From Papiliotrema nemorosa (lineage: Eukaryota; Basidiomycota; Tremellomycetes; Tremellales; Rhynchogastremaceae), in the NCBI GenBank assembly GCA_032158125.1, contig JASKOT010000012.1, forward strand, positions 310,001 through 374,000: 64,000 nucleotides of DNA. Reading direction: 5' to 3'. Below are positions 32,004-44,561 of this stretch, piece by piece. The number at the start of each line of letters is the position of its first letter. Position 1 is the first letter of the stretch. The position numbers were made by a program, and so were the translations under genes. The notes under the pieces are model-generated. The model worked only from the letters and a program-made list of their open reading frames with translations, had not been told where the DNA came from and searched no databases.

Positions 32004-35000
32004 ATGCCCGGGGCTCAGGATGGAGATGGTCTCGCACCCTTACCGACCGACTTGGATTTCCAGGCAATATCTCCCCCCGTCCACGAAATGGAGGAAATGG
32101 GAGATGTGATTGAAGCGCTGCCTTGGGAAAATCGTCAGACTCGTCCGGAGGGTTCCATCCCAGCCGCAGAGTCGAAAGATCAGCCCTCGGATCAAGCCGT
32201 CCCAGAGCCAGCGGACACAGTCGACCAAGCAGAGATACACCCGGGAGTCGACGACGCAGCTGTCGCAGCAGATAATACAGATGTAGTGGAGCCTATGGAC
32301 AGTGCTATGGATATCGATGTGCGACCAGAAGACCATGAAGGGGAGGAAGAAGCAGTGGAAGAAGTTGAAGAACGACCAGAAGTCAATGCGGATTTGTTCG
32401 GAATCCTACAAAGCCTGCGATATGACGAAGAGGAAGCGGCAGAAGAGGTGGACGAGGTACAAGACGAGCCAGAGCCGGAACAGGAGATGGAAACCGGTGC
32501 GTCCTTTCACATGACCCAAGCATGAGAGCTATTGACGTCAAGCCCTGAGTTCTCCATTGTCCGACTTGCCTGATTTGCCATCCGAGTTCCCACCTTCTCC
32601 TCCTCGACTTCGCTCTCTGACACCTCCTACAGCCCCCAATGTCCGCAGGGGTTCACGTAGCCAACCTCCGGCGGGGCTGCCTGCGGAGACATCAGCTGCT
32701 GGAGCCAAACGCGCCGCTTCACCCATTCTGACGATAGAAAGCGCTATGAAGAAGTTTAAGAAAACCCCTCAGAATTCGGCCACGAGGGTCTTGTTTCCTA
32801 AAGGGAAGGAAAAGGAGGAAGAGGAAGATGATTTGTGCAGTATCACCGGGGATGCCGAAGACCCACCTCGGCACACCTTGAACGGAATTGGAACATCAAA
32901 CGAAGCTAGCTCTCACAAAGAAGAGGGACCAAAATCGAACGGAAGACCACTGAAGATGGAGCGTGGATTAAGTGAGGAGAAGAAGGTCGCCAAAAAGCCA
33001 AGGAAGAAAGCTGCGCCAGCGGAAGAGGGCGAGATGATACCCAGACAGGCCACGAAGAAGAAGAGGAAGCTCGATCCTATATCGTTCCAGCCGAGAACCG
33101 TGGATATACCTGAGAAGTTCATACCCAGTGAGCATTATAACATCCCAGAATCACCCATAACGCTGACTGACAGGGTCCCATGTACTTAATGCCACTCAGA
33201 TGAAGGCGTTCTTGAAAGGCAAAACGAAGGAGGTCCAGATGGCTCCCTGCCTGCGACCAAGATACGAGCCATGGGGCAAGTGCACACAGTGCGTCAGTAA
33301 GATTGGCGGCGACTCCTGTCGTTTTCGCGACTACCGTACTTTTCCGTGAGTGCCAATTCTCCTGTTCAGAACGGTACTTATGACAGTATCGACCCAGAGA
33401 CGACCGAGATCTTGGGCCCGGGTGTCTTCGAGTCTACCGAGTGGAAGGATGAGATGACGGTACTGCCGAAGGATTTCAATGTCGATTTCACCGAGGAGCA
33501 TATGAGGCGCATCGAGGTGAGCTCTTTACCCGGTGCGGGATCTGCCCAGCTAAGTCTCAGCAAACAGTGGCTCCTTTACTGCTTCCCCTTATCACCCGTG
33601 AGGTACGACATGTCGTCAGAAACGACGCCATCAAGCGAGGGACCGATGCTGCGAAGCATCGAGCAGTATGTGGTATGTCATTCTTAGCTTACTCATGCCC
33701 AAATGCTGACTGGGCAGACTTTTGCTCCTCGACAATCTTTGGTGGCTGGTTCTTCTGCAAGGTCTGTGGAAGAGACTATTGCCTAGCATGTGAGCGATAC
33801 TTTGCCGATGAGGCCGAAACGATGGAAGAGTCCCCTTGGCATCTCCCACCAGCAGCTCGACCTCGACTATTGCGATGCACAGCATCAACCAACGCTCGTA
33901 CCAAAAAGCAATTTCATTTTCGGCCCGACCTTCAACCTGTTTCCAGATTCTCCAAAGACGAACTAAAAAAGCACTGGTTATCGCTTGCGGAGTTTGTTCT
34001 TCACTCTGAAGGGAATGTGGGGGATAGACTGAAACTGTTTGGTCTGCCAAATGCGGACGACGAGACCATCTCGCAAATGCAGGATTGGCTGGTCAAGCTA
34101 TCCGTCCCACCCGACAGACCCCCGACTCCTCTATCCGACCCCGAAATCCGGGCTTTGTACACAAAGACGACCAATACCACGGCGGAGCCGATTCCAGATC
34201 CCGCACAGCTGGAAGATCGAAGCCACCCTTTTACCTTCATAGACGCTGGAAAGCTGTCTTTGGAAGTATTTGATCAGCTCTGGGCGCGGGGAGAGCCCAT
34301 CGTTGTTGACAAGGTGGGAGACAAGTTCAAGATGAGCTGGACACCGGAAGACTTTATTCAGCGTTTCGGCAAAGAGCCATGTGGTAAGTTTCCGAGCTTA
34401 CTACGCCCATGCTAAATGAGCAGTCATTGTGGACTGCCAGACCAACGCTCCCAAATACAGCACGGTCGAGAGTTTCTTCAATCTGTTCCAGGGGGGGGCG
34501 ACCCGCCCTCAGGCTGTCATGAAGCTCAAGGTGAGTGAAGAATCCGGGACCCGCCGGCCAATATTCGAGCTGACTTTCAGGACTGGCCTCAGACCGAAGA
34601 CTTTGCTAGCACCCACCCGGACCTCTACAACGATTTCTGCGATGCCCTGCCCGTCCCAAATTACACGAGAAGGGAGGGTGTCTTGAACCTCTACTCACAT
34701 GTCGGTCAACGTCATTTCGCGTTTGCTTCCGCTGATCAGTAGTTCCCGCCGGGACCGACTAGACCAGACATCGGACCCAAGATGTACAACGCATTCGTGG
34801 GTCATTATGTGACCAACAGAGCGCTGACAAATTAGGCTGCCAAGCAGACATCAGGAGGACAGGGGTCGTGAGTGTGCTGCCCACCTGTCAAGCTGACATA
34901 GCTGATAATCAGGACTCGGCTTCACATGGACGTGGCCGATGCCGTCAATGTCATGCTGTACGCTTCCCCACAGCCGAATGGACAACCAGGCTGTGCCGTA

Positions 35001-36898
35001 TGGGACCTCTTCCGGGCAGAAGACGCAGATAAGATTCGGGCGTACCTCAAACACAAGTTTGACAAGACACACCCGTTTACCGATCCGATCCATTCGCAGC
35101 ATTTCTACCTGGACTCGAACAGGCGGAAAGAACTGGCTGAGAAGTATGGAGTCGTCTCTTTCAGGGTCTACCAGTATCCTGTAAGTTGTCGCGGTTTCTG
35201 GGTGCCAAGTCAGAAAGGCTGATCTTGAGGGACAAGCAGTTTTTATACCAGCTGGATGTGCACATCAAGTGTGCAACTTAGCGGACTCGATCAAGATTGC
35301 TTTGGACTTTGTCTCTCCTCGTGCGTGACGCTGCACATTTGAAGATACATACTGAATTCCAAGACAATGTGAACAGATGCAAGCAGCTCACTCAAGATTT
35401 CCGGACTGAAAACTTCTTCAAAGTCTGGAAGGAGGACGTGCTTCAGCTCTACAACGTCCTCTGGTGAGTGGATCATTCCGTCGAGCAAGAGGAGCCCAAG
35501 CTAATAGGCAGGTATGCATGGACCAATGTCGCCGAGACGCGCGAAAGGCGCAAGATCGAAGCGAAACAACGAGAAGAAGAGGCTCGTCTGCGCGCCGCGC
35601 GAGTAGAGCAGTTACAAAATGGCGAGCATGAGCCGGACTCCGCTTCCGGCCCTTTTACACCTGGATTTGGTGATCGACATCGTCTCAGTGGATTACTCGG
35701 ATCCGCTGTCAGTTCCGTTCGAGATGAAGAGAATCCGCGATCGCCTTCACTTGCTCAAAGTCGAGGATCAACACCTACTAGAATGGACGGAACGTCTGCT
35801 GCTCGGAACGAGGCTACGCCGAGCAGGTCGATCGCGCAGATTGAGGAGGGTGACACGGCTCATGAGGACACTGTGGACAAAACGGAACCTGCAGAAAAGG
35901 AGAAAGAACCGCCGGAGAAGCGATCGAAGACTGCAATCTTTGCAGAGAAACTCTTGATTGCGACGTTGTTGGCTAATGAACCACCTCCTCCGCCTGAAGC
36001 TCGTGCTCCATCCGCGGCTACCAGATACGCGACCACTACCAGGGGTGCCGCGGCGAGCCGATCAAAGACAAAGAGTGGAGCGGTCAGTCGGTCTCGGAGC
36101 GTTACGGCTACTCCTGCTAGAGAAGAGGGGAATGGCACAGTGGAGACACGAACGGACGCTGGACCGGTCAATGATACTGGGAGGAGTCTAGTGGAAAAAG
36201 ATACGAATGATGCGGCGGCTGAATCCCAAGCGAGCGCCGTCGGCGAGACGAAGAAGTCGGACCTTGTCCTTGGTGAGCAGACGGAGAAAGGGAAGGACGT
36301 GCCCCAAACGGCAGCGGACTCGGAGACTGCACTGGGACAGCCAGCATCGACGGAACTCAAGGATGCTCAAAAGATCCACGTCGACGGTGACAATGCCGCA
36401 TCAGAGGCCACTCGACAACCGCTTCAAGGGCGGATGAACGGCGAGTCGACGCAGCCGATCGACATCGCCCGTGACCAGATCACCGAGGCGCATCAGGCAA
36501 AAAACAATGCGTCAATTAAGGCTGCGCCTGCACCTCCGCCTGCTCCGATCGCAGGTCTCGCTGCGAATGGATCCGGAATAGATGCGGATCCTACTTCTCA
36601 TCCCGTACCAAACAACCCTGACCGGGACGTGGGCAGGCAGACCGTAGGCGAGGAAGCGATGCTGAAGGAGACGCAAGCGGAACCTTTCGCCGAGGAGCAT
36701 TCGAGTCTCGGGAATCCATCGGCCCAGACAGTCGCCCCTGGCTCACTCGCTCCTGCCTCACTCGTCGATGCAGTCCCGCATGTGTCTCCACCCGAAATTG
36801 CGGCTTCTACCCCCTCAGCCATCCAGGGTGAGGATGACAATAATGTCAAAGGACCCGATGGTAATCAGCCGGCATCACACCTCTCAACAGAATTGTAG
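32004..36898 (+). CDS. JmjC-domain histone lysine demethylase, KDM3-like
   Basis: Fourteen exons: 32004-32496, 32543-33127, 33174-33345, 33387-33516, 33561-33672, 33718-34383, 34424-34530, 34581-34700, 34743-34796, 34836-34867, 34913-35180, 35230-35320, 35364-35463 and 35512-36898, 1438 residues. An acidic disordered N-terminus and a Lys-rich region precede two cysteine clusters: CTQC with [11 protein letters not shown], and [19 protein letters not shown], as in the KDM3/JMJD1 zinc region. The JmjC core has [14 protein letters not shown] (Fe ligands His and Asp) and AGCAHQVCN (distal His), then FVSPHNVNRC. The last 460 residues are low-complexity. KDM3 enzymes remove mono/dimethyl from H3K9 using Fe(II) and 2-oxoglutarate; specificity here is inferred. 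Confidence 0.9.
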
Positions 36899-37139
36899 AA
36901 TGAGCCAGTGCCCTTCAAGATAAACTAAGCCGACGACCGAGCAGAAATATGTAATGACCTCCCAGATAACGTCCCGTCATGTCTTTCTTTTGAAATGTAA
37001 TGCATGCTCGTCAATAATGTCACGAAAATCCTGATTTTGCTGTATGTCCTGAATGCACGCTCGTCATCATTTGGCTCGTTTTTCGCCCATTTTTGGCTCT
37101 TATTGGCTGAGCAGTCCGGACGGTCCAGCCAGTTTGGGT

Positions 37140-38516
37140 TCACCCTCCGGGGTCTCTCTGTGAGCACATGTTTCTACGGACGGTCTCATTGTCACTTACG
37201 ACGTAACAAGCATGAAGACCACCATCAACCAGGAAGTCTGTTCCGTTGATGTAAGAGGAGTCATCAGAGGCAACTAGAACTGTTAGCAGACGAAGCTGGG
37301 AAAGCCGAGGGACGTACGGAAAACAACAGCTTTGGCTTGTTCGACGGCTTCACCGAATCGGCCCATGGGGTTATGGATCATTCTCCTGTTGAGCTTTTCG
37401 GGAGTGTTGAGGAAGTCCATCAATAACGGCGTTTTGATGGGTCCACTGGGTTATGAGCGATTAAACAACGAGCATTCTTGGGACGACTCACGGGCAGAGA
37501 GCGTTGAATCGGATACCTTCTCGAGCGTGGACCATGGCTAATTCTCGGGTCATAGCGAGTACAGCACCCTTTGATGCGGTGTCTACGAATTAGCTCAATA
37601 CGGCATCATATCTGAAAGCTCACAAGCAATCTGAGGTGTAGCAGCCCCGAGCTTGGCGACGAACGAAGCGACGTTGATGATTGATCCACCCTCGTGCAAC
37701 CCTTTGGACGCATCTGCCTTGTTCTGCTTGTGAGCCTCAACCCGGCGCAAAGAAATGCGAAAGACCTCACCTTTCTCATAGCAATGACACCATGTTTGCA
37801 TCCGTACCACACTCCCTTGACGTTGATATTCTGAGTCAAGTCCCAGATCTTCTCCTCGGTATTGACAGCATCGTCGTCGCTGCATGTCAGCTGGATGCGA
37901 TTTTGCTGCCACGACAACTGACTTGGGGTGCATGATACCAGCATTGTTGAACTGAATATCAGCTTTTGCGACTTGAACTGATTGCGGAAACTGACCAAAA
38001 CGTCCAATCGGCCAAACTTATCCACGGCACTCTCTACCAAGGCCTTCACCTCGTCCTCTTTGCTAACGTCGCATTTGACTCCGATAGCTTCTGATCCTGG
38101 GAATTTGGTGGAGACGAGTTGGGCAGCTTTAGAGATGGAGTCGGGGTTTATATCTCCCAAGACGAGCTTGGCTCCTTCAGAAGCGAATTGGAGGGCAGTC
38201 TCGAGACCGATACCCCTGGATGGTCAGTGCTTGCCATGGGAGATACCTAGAAGTGAGAAGTAGCAAGGAAGGCGCGGAGTAATAGGGAGGTTAACATCAG
38301 AAGACCAATATGTCGACGCTTGTGAAGACAGCATTACAGGTTTTCGAAGAGAAGGGGACCTTTGAGCTTCGTGGTAAAGGGTTGAATGAGTATAAAGGAA
38401 CGGTGGACACTCACGATCCAGCTCCGGTGACGATGCAGACCTGTACAAGTGAGCTTCTGAGACATAAACAAGTTCATATAGCTCACTCTGTGTTCCAGAC
38501 GAAGACGGGCAGCCAT
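37140..38516 (-). CDS. Short-chain dehydrogenase/reductase
   Basis: Ten minus-strand exons: 38516-38487, 38440-38415, 38215-37996, 37951-37923, 37879-37771, 37726-37624, 37582-37492, 37445-37318, 37273-37200 and 37157-37140, giving 275 residues. Classical SDR motifs are all present: VCIVTGAGSGIG (TGxxxGIG), NNAG, a catalytic Ser in INVASF, YTASK (Tyr and Lys), and FLASDDSSYINGTDFLVDGG near the end. The Asp after strand 2 (GDINP) suggests NAD(H) over NADP(H). Substrate unknown. The second intron is 199 nt, much longer than all others in the gene, and three exons are 26-30 nt. The terminal 18-nt exon adds only RDPGG and is the least certain part. Confidence 0.85.
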
Positions 38517-38717
38517 GTTGGGATGGTTATAAGATGCAATGGAAAGATAAGGAAAGATATAGACAAGCAAGCGGTCGACTCGAGGTGGAGGTCAACGGAA
38601 TAAGGCTGACACAGCGGAGGTGCTGGCAGGTCACAAATGTCAGGCTCATACATACCCTAATGACCTTAGACCGCTCATTGTATATATACTCATCGACTAG
38701 CCTTCAACCCATCCAGA

Positions 38718-40585
38718 ATGTCAAGTGGTGAGCTATCCTGCTCGTAAATGGGGTAATGAAGCTGACTTTAAGGCCTTCGAGGAACCAACGCGGGTCAAGA
38801 TACCGTGAGTCACATGTATTTATCGTCTGACACCCCGCCCTAACATTTCAGCGGTTCAAAGACAAGGAAGCAGCTTCCATCAAAGCTACAAAGTTTCCAC
38901 CGCACTTTGATCAGAAGGTGATAATGCAGTCCTACGCTATACGATCTTGCTGAAACCCTAGGTGGATCTGCGAAAAGTCAACATATCGGTATTACGAAGT
39001 TGGGTCGCTACGAAAATCACCGAACTGCTCAAGTTTGAAGATGATGTCGTCGTCGAGTACGCGTACGGTCTGCTGGAGAACAAGGATGATCCTGTGAGCA
39101 TTGTGACACGTAAAAGCATGCGCTGATGGTAGATGCCCGACCCGAGAAAGATGCAGGTCAACTTGACGGGTTTCATGGATAAACATGGGGCTGCGGCATT
39201 CGTTTCGGAGTTGTGGAAATTATTGCTCTCCGCTCAAGACACCGTTGGAGGTGTCCCTGCTGAGGTCCGTAATGAGCTGATGGGTGTGGACATCGCTGAC
39301 GAGGTAGTTTATCGCTGCGAAAAAGGCAGAGTTGGAAAAGGCTCAGAGGGAAGGACGGCCGGTCCCGCAAGATGTCAAACCGGACATTGGGAGACAAGGC
39401 AGGGATCAGTACGATGGGAGAAGGGTGAGTAGAAGGTTTCCACAAATTACCTCAAGGCGATGATATGAAGCCATGCTGATCACGCAGGATAACGGTAGAC
39501 CTGGACCACCTAGAGATTTTGATCGAGATGGCCCAAATCGTCGACCTTTTGACCGGGACCAAGGGAGAGGCGGATACGAGAACCGAGGACAGGACTCGTA
39601 CGGTGGTAGAGGGAGAGATCATGGCTATGGCGGTCGAGGGGGCTACGGAGGGGCCAGACCAAGGGATGATGGATATGGGGCTCGAGGTGGAGATGGGGGA
39701 TACGCAGGAAGAGGCAGAGACTCAGGATATGGGATGAGAGGTGGAGCAGGTCGACCGAGGAGTCGAAGTAGAAGTCCAGGAGGAGACTACCGAAGACGAC
39801 CCGAGCCACCGCGTCGCTCGCCCTCCCCAGCTCGACGACGTCGATCGCCCTCTTCCGCAGCCCGACAACCAGCCTCACCCCCTAGAAGGAGACGCTCACC
39901 CTCGCCTGTTTCGCGAAGAAGGTCGCTATCACCCGCTCGAGCACGAGAGAGGTCCATCACTCCTCCCTTGAGAAGGGGCGGGGCTCGTCAGAGGTCTCTG
40001 TCTAGATCTCCCTCTCCACCGCGACGACGTGTTGTAAGGGATGATCCAGCCCGAGGTAGATCTCGATCTAGAACGCCCACTCCATCTGATCCCGGACAAA
40101 AGTCGAGATCCCGTTCGAGGTCACCCACCATCACTCCTCCGCGACGCCGAAGGAGGTCGTCTACGCCTCCTCGACGAAGAAACAACGACGACACTCCTCC
40201 CAGGGCAAGGGCACGTGCCGATAGTCCACCCCCGCGATCAAGGGCTCGAGATGGCAGCACACCTCCACGGGCACGAGCAAGGGACGATAGTACCCCTCCT
40301 CGAAGGCGACAAGACAGTACACCACCTAGACGAAAGGCCAGGAGCAGGACGGACAGTCGATCACCTCCACCTAAACGACGTAGAGCATCCCCGACTCCTT
40401 CTCGATCTCCTTCCCCTCGTCCTAGGGACGAGATTATAAAGAAGGGCAGAGGGAGATTCACAGGTGACACGGACGATGCAGCTCACGAAAGGGGACGTGA
40501 TGGACCAGGGGAAGAGCAAAAGATAAAGTCGAAACCGACCAAAAAGCTAGATGGTCCTCTAGCAAAGAGCAAGTGGGCCGATTAG
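38718..40585 (+). CDS. PWI-domain RS-rich splicing factor (SRRM1/SRm160-like)
   Basis: Seven exons: 38718-38727, 38773-38804, 38852-38917, 38962-39093, 39133-39264, 39308-39424 and 39488-40585, 528 residues. The start is LRGTNAGQDTRF, then a PWI domain of about residues 30-125 with KVDLRKVNISVLRSWVATKI, FEDDVVVEYAYGLL and the closing helix FVSELWKLLLSAQ. PWI domains bind nucleic acid. A charged helix, an RGG-rich section and a long Arg/Ser/Pro region (RRRSPSPVSRR and similar) follow, typical of SRRM1, which bridges splicing enhancers and snRNPs. The first coding exon is only 10 nt. Divergent from the SDR gene across about 200 bases. Confidence 0.9.
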
Positions 40586-40914
40586 GAAGGGGGAAAAGTG
40601 TAAGCGGCCAGAAAGGAAGCAAAGAGCGACTCATCACGGCATTCTTACCATGCTAGTGAGTATTGCTGTAGAGTACAGAGTTATACGTCCAAGCTCTACC
40701 TCGTTCACATGCATCGCCGTATAGCAGACAAGGTGAAAGAATGACTGCCCATCCTATCAAATCCAATGCCCGAGCCGACAGCCGACAACTTCGGAACCGA
40801 ATGTAAAGTGTACAACATGGGTCACCCATCGAGTCAAGATAGCGCATACCGACGACGTGTTTGTCAAGACGTGACAATGAATAGTATACATCGTCCCTGC
40901 TCGTGTTCCTCATC
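40586..40914. other. Intergenic spacer
   Basis: About 330 bases between two plus-strand genes; nothing recognised. Confidence 0.4.
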
Positions 40915-41590
40915 ATGTCCAGTATCAACGATCTCAGAATTCGGATAGCGACAATCGAGGACAGGGAGTTGCTTTTGAGCCTGCGACTAGAGTGCGGTTG
41001 GGGCGGAGACAAAGTCCAGCTCAATCTCGGTAAAGACAACTATCCATATTGCATCTTCACCTTGGGTCCGGACGAGACACAAGTGGTAGGAATGGCAGGA
41101 TGGGTGTTAGAGTTGGAAAAAGACCCCGAGACGGCATCTCGGGAGCGTAAAACAGTCTACCTCAGTGAGCCGATCACCCACCCTCATTCTTGATGCACGC
41201 GGCTCATGATAGCTTCCCTGTTCATACGGAAAGCCAACCAAGGGTCAGGTCTCGGATCCAAAGCGATGGATTTACTTGAACAAGCTGCCAAAGAGCGATT
41301 TGGGGCGGAATGGATCACGCTCGATACGGCACAATGGAAGAATGAGCAAGTGGGAGACTTTTTATGGGTTGAACATATTGGAGTCGAAGCGAGGAATCCG
41401 AGATGGTACGCTGCGAGGGGTTATTTACCGTATAGAGTGAGTCAATCCTCACCTGCTTACCCTTGTTGATGCGTAGGATCCTATACCGTTCTTCCATTGT
41501 CCGACAGCGGAAGATCCGGAACATAGGCTCACCGCTGCTTTCTTACGGAAGCCCGCATCGGCAGTATTCAGCGCATCAGTAAAGGCATAA
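40915..41590 (+). CDS. GNAT family N-acetyltransferase-like protein
   Basis: Three exons, 40915-41164, 41213-41436 and 41477-41590, give 195 residues. The GNAT order is visible: DLRIRIATIEDRELLLSLR at the N-terminus, strand VVGMAGWVLEL, a strand YLTSLFIRKANQGSGLG in which QGSGLG stands for the acetyl-CoA loop (Q/RxxGxG/A), a following helix SKAMDLLEQAAKE, then WITLDTAQWKNE and an ARNPRWYAARGY motif near the end that is common in GNATs. Substrate unknown. The ATG at 40915 is the only one before the conserved N-terminal strand. Confidence 0.78.
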
Positions 41591-41843
41591 TCACCTCAAG
41601 ATGTAAATGGAGGGTGGTACAACTATACAGTACATACATGAGAACGAGAAGCAGCATCTAAGGAATGTCTAGGGTATATTCTATATTGACAATCGTCAGA
41701 TTCTGACCAAATGCCCAAGAGTCGTCATGTAGCCCGGAAAAAGCTGAATCATAGGGTATATTATGGCGTAGCGAGATCGCCGCTGCCTGGATCGAAGACG
41801 GCGCCAGAACGTGGACGGTCGACTAGGCTTTCTCACATTCAAG

Positions 41844-43826
41844 CTAGTCGTTGCTCGAAGCGAATTGACCGATAGAGATGGTTGAAACACCTCGACCAAA
41901 CGGGAGTCGAGCAAAGGATCCAGCTCGAAGAAGAGGCCTCTCGACCATATATCTCGTTCGACGCGATCCCTCTCGTTGTGGACCGACGTGACTTGGAGCA
42001 AGATCGGCCTGACCGACTCGATCATGGATAGAAGTCGAACCGACGAGTGTAGTATCATTCGAAAAGGCCGTCTCTGGTCGAGAGGCAGGGGAGTTTCTTC
42101 TCGCCATGGAAGCAGCACGAGCGAGCGCAAACCTTCGTCTGGATCGGACCCCAGCGTACACCTCTTCCGGGACATGGATGACGGGCGGACCAGTAGGTCT
42201 AGGAGGGACAGGTGGGGTAGGCAATTCTGCCAATCGCTCCATTCGTCGTCGATTGTTATTGGCCGCTCGAACTCTGGTCAATTCCAATATCAACCCTCTA
42301 CATTCTTGGATCAAGCTCGACAATTCCGGGTCGGATCGCTGGCGCTTTGGTTTGGGTGGGACAGGTGGAGGGCAGGTGCCAGTCTCGCCTGGCCAGAATG
42401 GAGTGATGAGTGCGGAATCAGGAGGAGAAGGTGGAAGTGACGCTGAGGGCGTTCTGGCGTGGATCTCCATGGCGTTACGAGGCACAGCACATGCAGCGTC
42501 CGGAGAGGTGCTATGGAATGTCTCGTAAGTGTGATGCGCTGGATTGAAGTGGCTTCTATAGTTGACATCAAGGAAAGACGGATCAGTGGTACATGTGAAC
42601 CACGATTTCGCAGTGAGTCCGGTGTCTTTTCGAGGGACCGGAGGAGGTGGGGATCGAGGAGGGGTCACTCGTCGAGACATCCGAGGGCACGCGTCGGCAA
42701 TGTGGAACCTGGGTCGAGCTCGTGGAGGAACAGGTGGCGGGTCTTTAGGTGGAGGGATGGGAGCTCGAGATTCCCTCGGAGTCGATCGGAAGGACGACCA
42801 AGTAAAGGAGGAAGTTCGAGAAATAAATCCCCGATTATCATTGATTTTAGATTGCGCAGAGGGTCGCGTGGCGGTATCTTGGAGCGCTTGTTCCAGAGGA
42901 TCGATGGGTCGTCGATCGGGTACCATCGGCAGATTGGCAAGAACTCGAGCGACGAGGTCGATAGGACTAGGCGGTCCGACCGGAGGGGGAATCGGATCGA
43001 CTTTAGATGGGACTTGCGAAGTAGCATTGTCATCTCGATAAGCCCCCGATGAAGAGGAGCGGCCTCGTCCAGGTGCAGCGACTCGATGCTCAGCCGCGAT
43101 GCCCGCCGCCACTTGATTTTGGAAGTTTGGGTTGTTGATCTGATCTTGGGCCGCGACGGCGGTGGAGGCGATAGCGGAGTGATCCACGACAGGAAGAGCT
43201 TCACCTCGGATAGAAGCTCTCGCTCGGTTCCGGAATGGACTATTCGAGGATCCATCCGATATCACTGGATGGTCGGATCGTGATGTCCCAGAATGGGGTG
43301 TGTAGATGGATACCAGTTCTCGCATTTGTCGATCCATCCGAATTCCAGATTGGGAGTCTGCCGCGACACCGCTTGGGACTCCACCAGTCCGACATAGAGG
43401 GACATCAAGTGGATCTTCAACTTGCGCGATGGAGCTACAACCAGGATCGATTGACGCGACGATGAGCCTGTGTGAAGGTTGGGGAGGATGGAAGAGACCA
43501 CTCTCGATATTGCTTGGTACCGAAAGGTTCGGAGTAGCCATGCTCACTCGGGAGTAAGAAGGCGGCAATTCTCCTTGCGCGGCGGCCAACGCGATAGGAG
43601 CGGCGCAACTAACGTGACTGATGTTGGCGTGATTGACGCTATTGACGTGATCGACGATATTGACAAGACGGACAGGATGACCGGGGTCGACAAACTCTTC
43701 CGTCATCGTTGATAGCCTGGTGTTGTGGCCAATAGCGGCAAGGATTTCCGACTCGTGATAAGACACGAGCGAGGGGCTCGATACGGTAGACGGGGGCGAC
43801 GGCGATTGATGCAAGTAAAACGACAT
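41844..43826 (-). CDS. Large disordered proline-rich protein with SH3-ligand motifs
   Basis: Single exon of 660 residues. There is no recognisable globular domain. The sequence carries repeated class II-like SH3 ligands (PPPVPPRAR, PPPPVPRK, PPPVPPKPK, TPPVPPRP), two Arg-rich stretches, and serine-rich N- and C-termini. Such proteins often act as scaffolds for actin patch, polarity or endocytic SH3 proteins; this is inference. One short helical region (LSSLIQECRGLILELTRVRAANN) could be a coiled coil. Long open frames on the opposite strand are shadows of its biased codons. Confidence 0.75.
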   Translation of the reverse strand: MSFYLHQSPSPPSTVSSPSLVSYHESEILAAIGHNTRLSTMTEEFVDPGHPVRLVNIVDHVNSVNHANISHVSCAAPIALAAAQGELPPSYSRVSMATPNLSVPSNIESGLFHPPQPSHRLIVASIDPGCSSIAQVEDPLDVPLCRTGGVPSGVAADSQSGIRMDRQMRELVSIYTPHSGTSRSDHPVISDGSSNSPFRNRARASIRGEALPVVDHSAIASTAVAAQDQINNPNFQNQVAAGIAAEHRVAAPGRGRSSSSGAYRDDNATSQVPSKVDPIPPPVGPPSPIDLVARVLANLPMVPDRRPIDPLEQALQDTATRPSAQSKINDNRGFISRTSSFTWSSFRSTPRESRAPIPPPKDPPPVPPRARPRFHIADACPRMSRRVTPPRSPPPPVPRKDTGLTAKSWFTCTTDPSFLDVNYRSHFNPAHHTYETFHSTSPDAACAVPRNAMEIHARTPSASLPPSPPDSALITPFWPGETGTCPPPVPPKPKRQRSDPELSSLIQECRGLILELTRVRAANNNRRRMERLAELPTPPVPPRPTGPPVIHVPEEVYAGVRSRRRFALARAASMARRNSPASRPETAFSNDTTLVGSTSIHDRVGQADLAPSHVGPQREGSRRTRYMVERPLLRAGSFARLPFGRGVSTISIGQFASSND

Positions 43827-44561
43827 TGTAGTTCGGCACTGCAGAGACTGAGATCAGGAAGCCGCACCGCGCCTGGACTCACCTCTCTCGCAAACGCGAC
43901 AAGATATGGACAGATGGCCAGCCAGATGATGGGTCAGGTAGATGCTACTGACGTTTGGCTCTTAGATCAGATACGCCAAGGGTGCTCAGAGCGATACTGA
44001 TCGTGGCAAGATGTCAATGGCAAATCGGCAAAAGGTCAAGGGGGAGGAGTGTTGAAGAGGAAGACAAAGCTAGAACTGCCCTGCCAGATATACGAGGGCG
44101 AGGGGGAGGGGATAGGGGTGGGGGAAGGTAAAAATTGATTCGATTCGATTCGATAGCGCTTAGCCTGCAGAGGCTGGTCGGGTGGTCCAGGAGGAATAGG
44201 GTGGTTGGGATCCAAACGGCATTTCCAGCAGTCGTCAATCGCTTTGCAGGGTATCCGAGTCAGTGAAAGGCAGGCTGGTTCTCGATGGGCTCTCAGTGTT
44301 ATCCAGGTCTCCATCACAAGACCTGCTATCCTCTTCATTTGTCGTCCCCGTTCATACCGTTTGAACGTGGTGTGTAGTAAGCTGCCCTGTGATCGAGTGC
44401 CACATTTGCCACCCAGCCATTTTTGCTTCCGTTGACGTCACTCTTCAACGAGATCTCTCTCTCTCTCCCTCTTGTGCCCATTCACCGACAACACTTTGTT
44501 CACCCTCGACAACACCTTCGACAACAACCTCGATAGTGGATCACGAGAAAGAGGACTCACC
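43827..44561. promoter_or_regulatory. Divergent promoter region between the proline-rich protein and a DUF1774-like gene
   Basis: About 735 bases between divergent starts, with CT-rich stretches just before the plus-strand start (around 44450-44480), common in leaders of basidiomycete genes. No other gene supported. Confidence 0.4.

Noticed and set aside
39488..40585. Arg/Ser codon repeats considered as a satellite repeat
   Set aside because: They are the coding RS domain of the PWI splicing factor, in frame to the stop.
42459..43052. Long plus-strand frames (159-197 codons) opposite the proline-rich protein
   Set aside because: They are antisense shadows of the Arg/Pro/Ser codon bias, without ATG context, introns or motifs.
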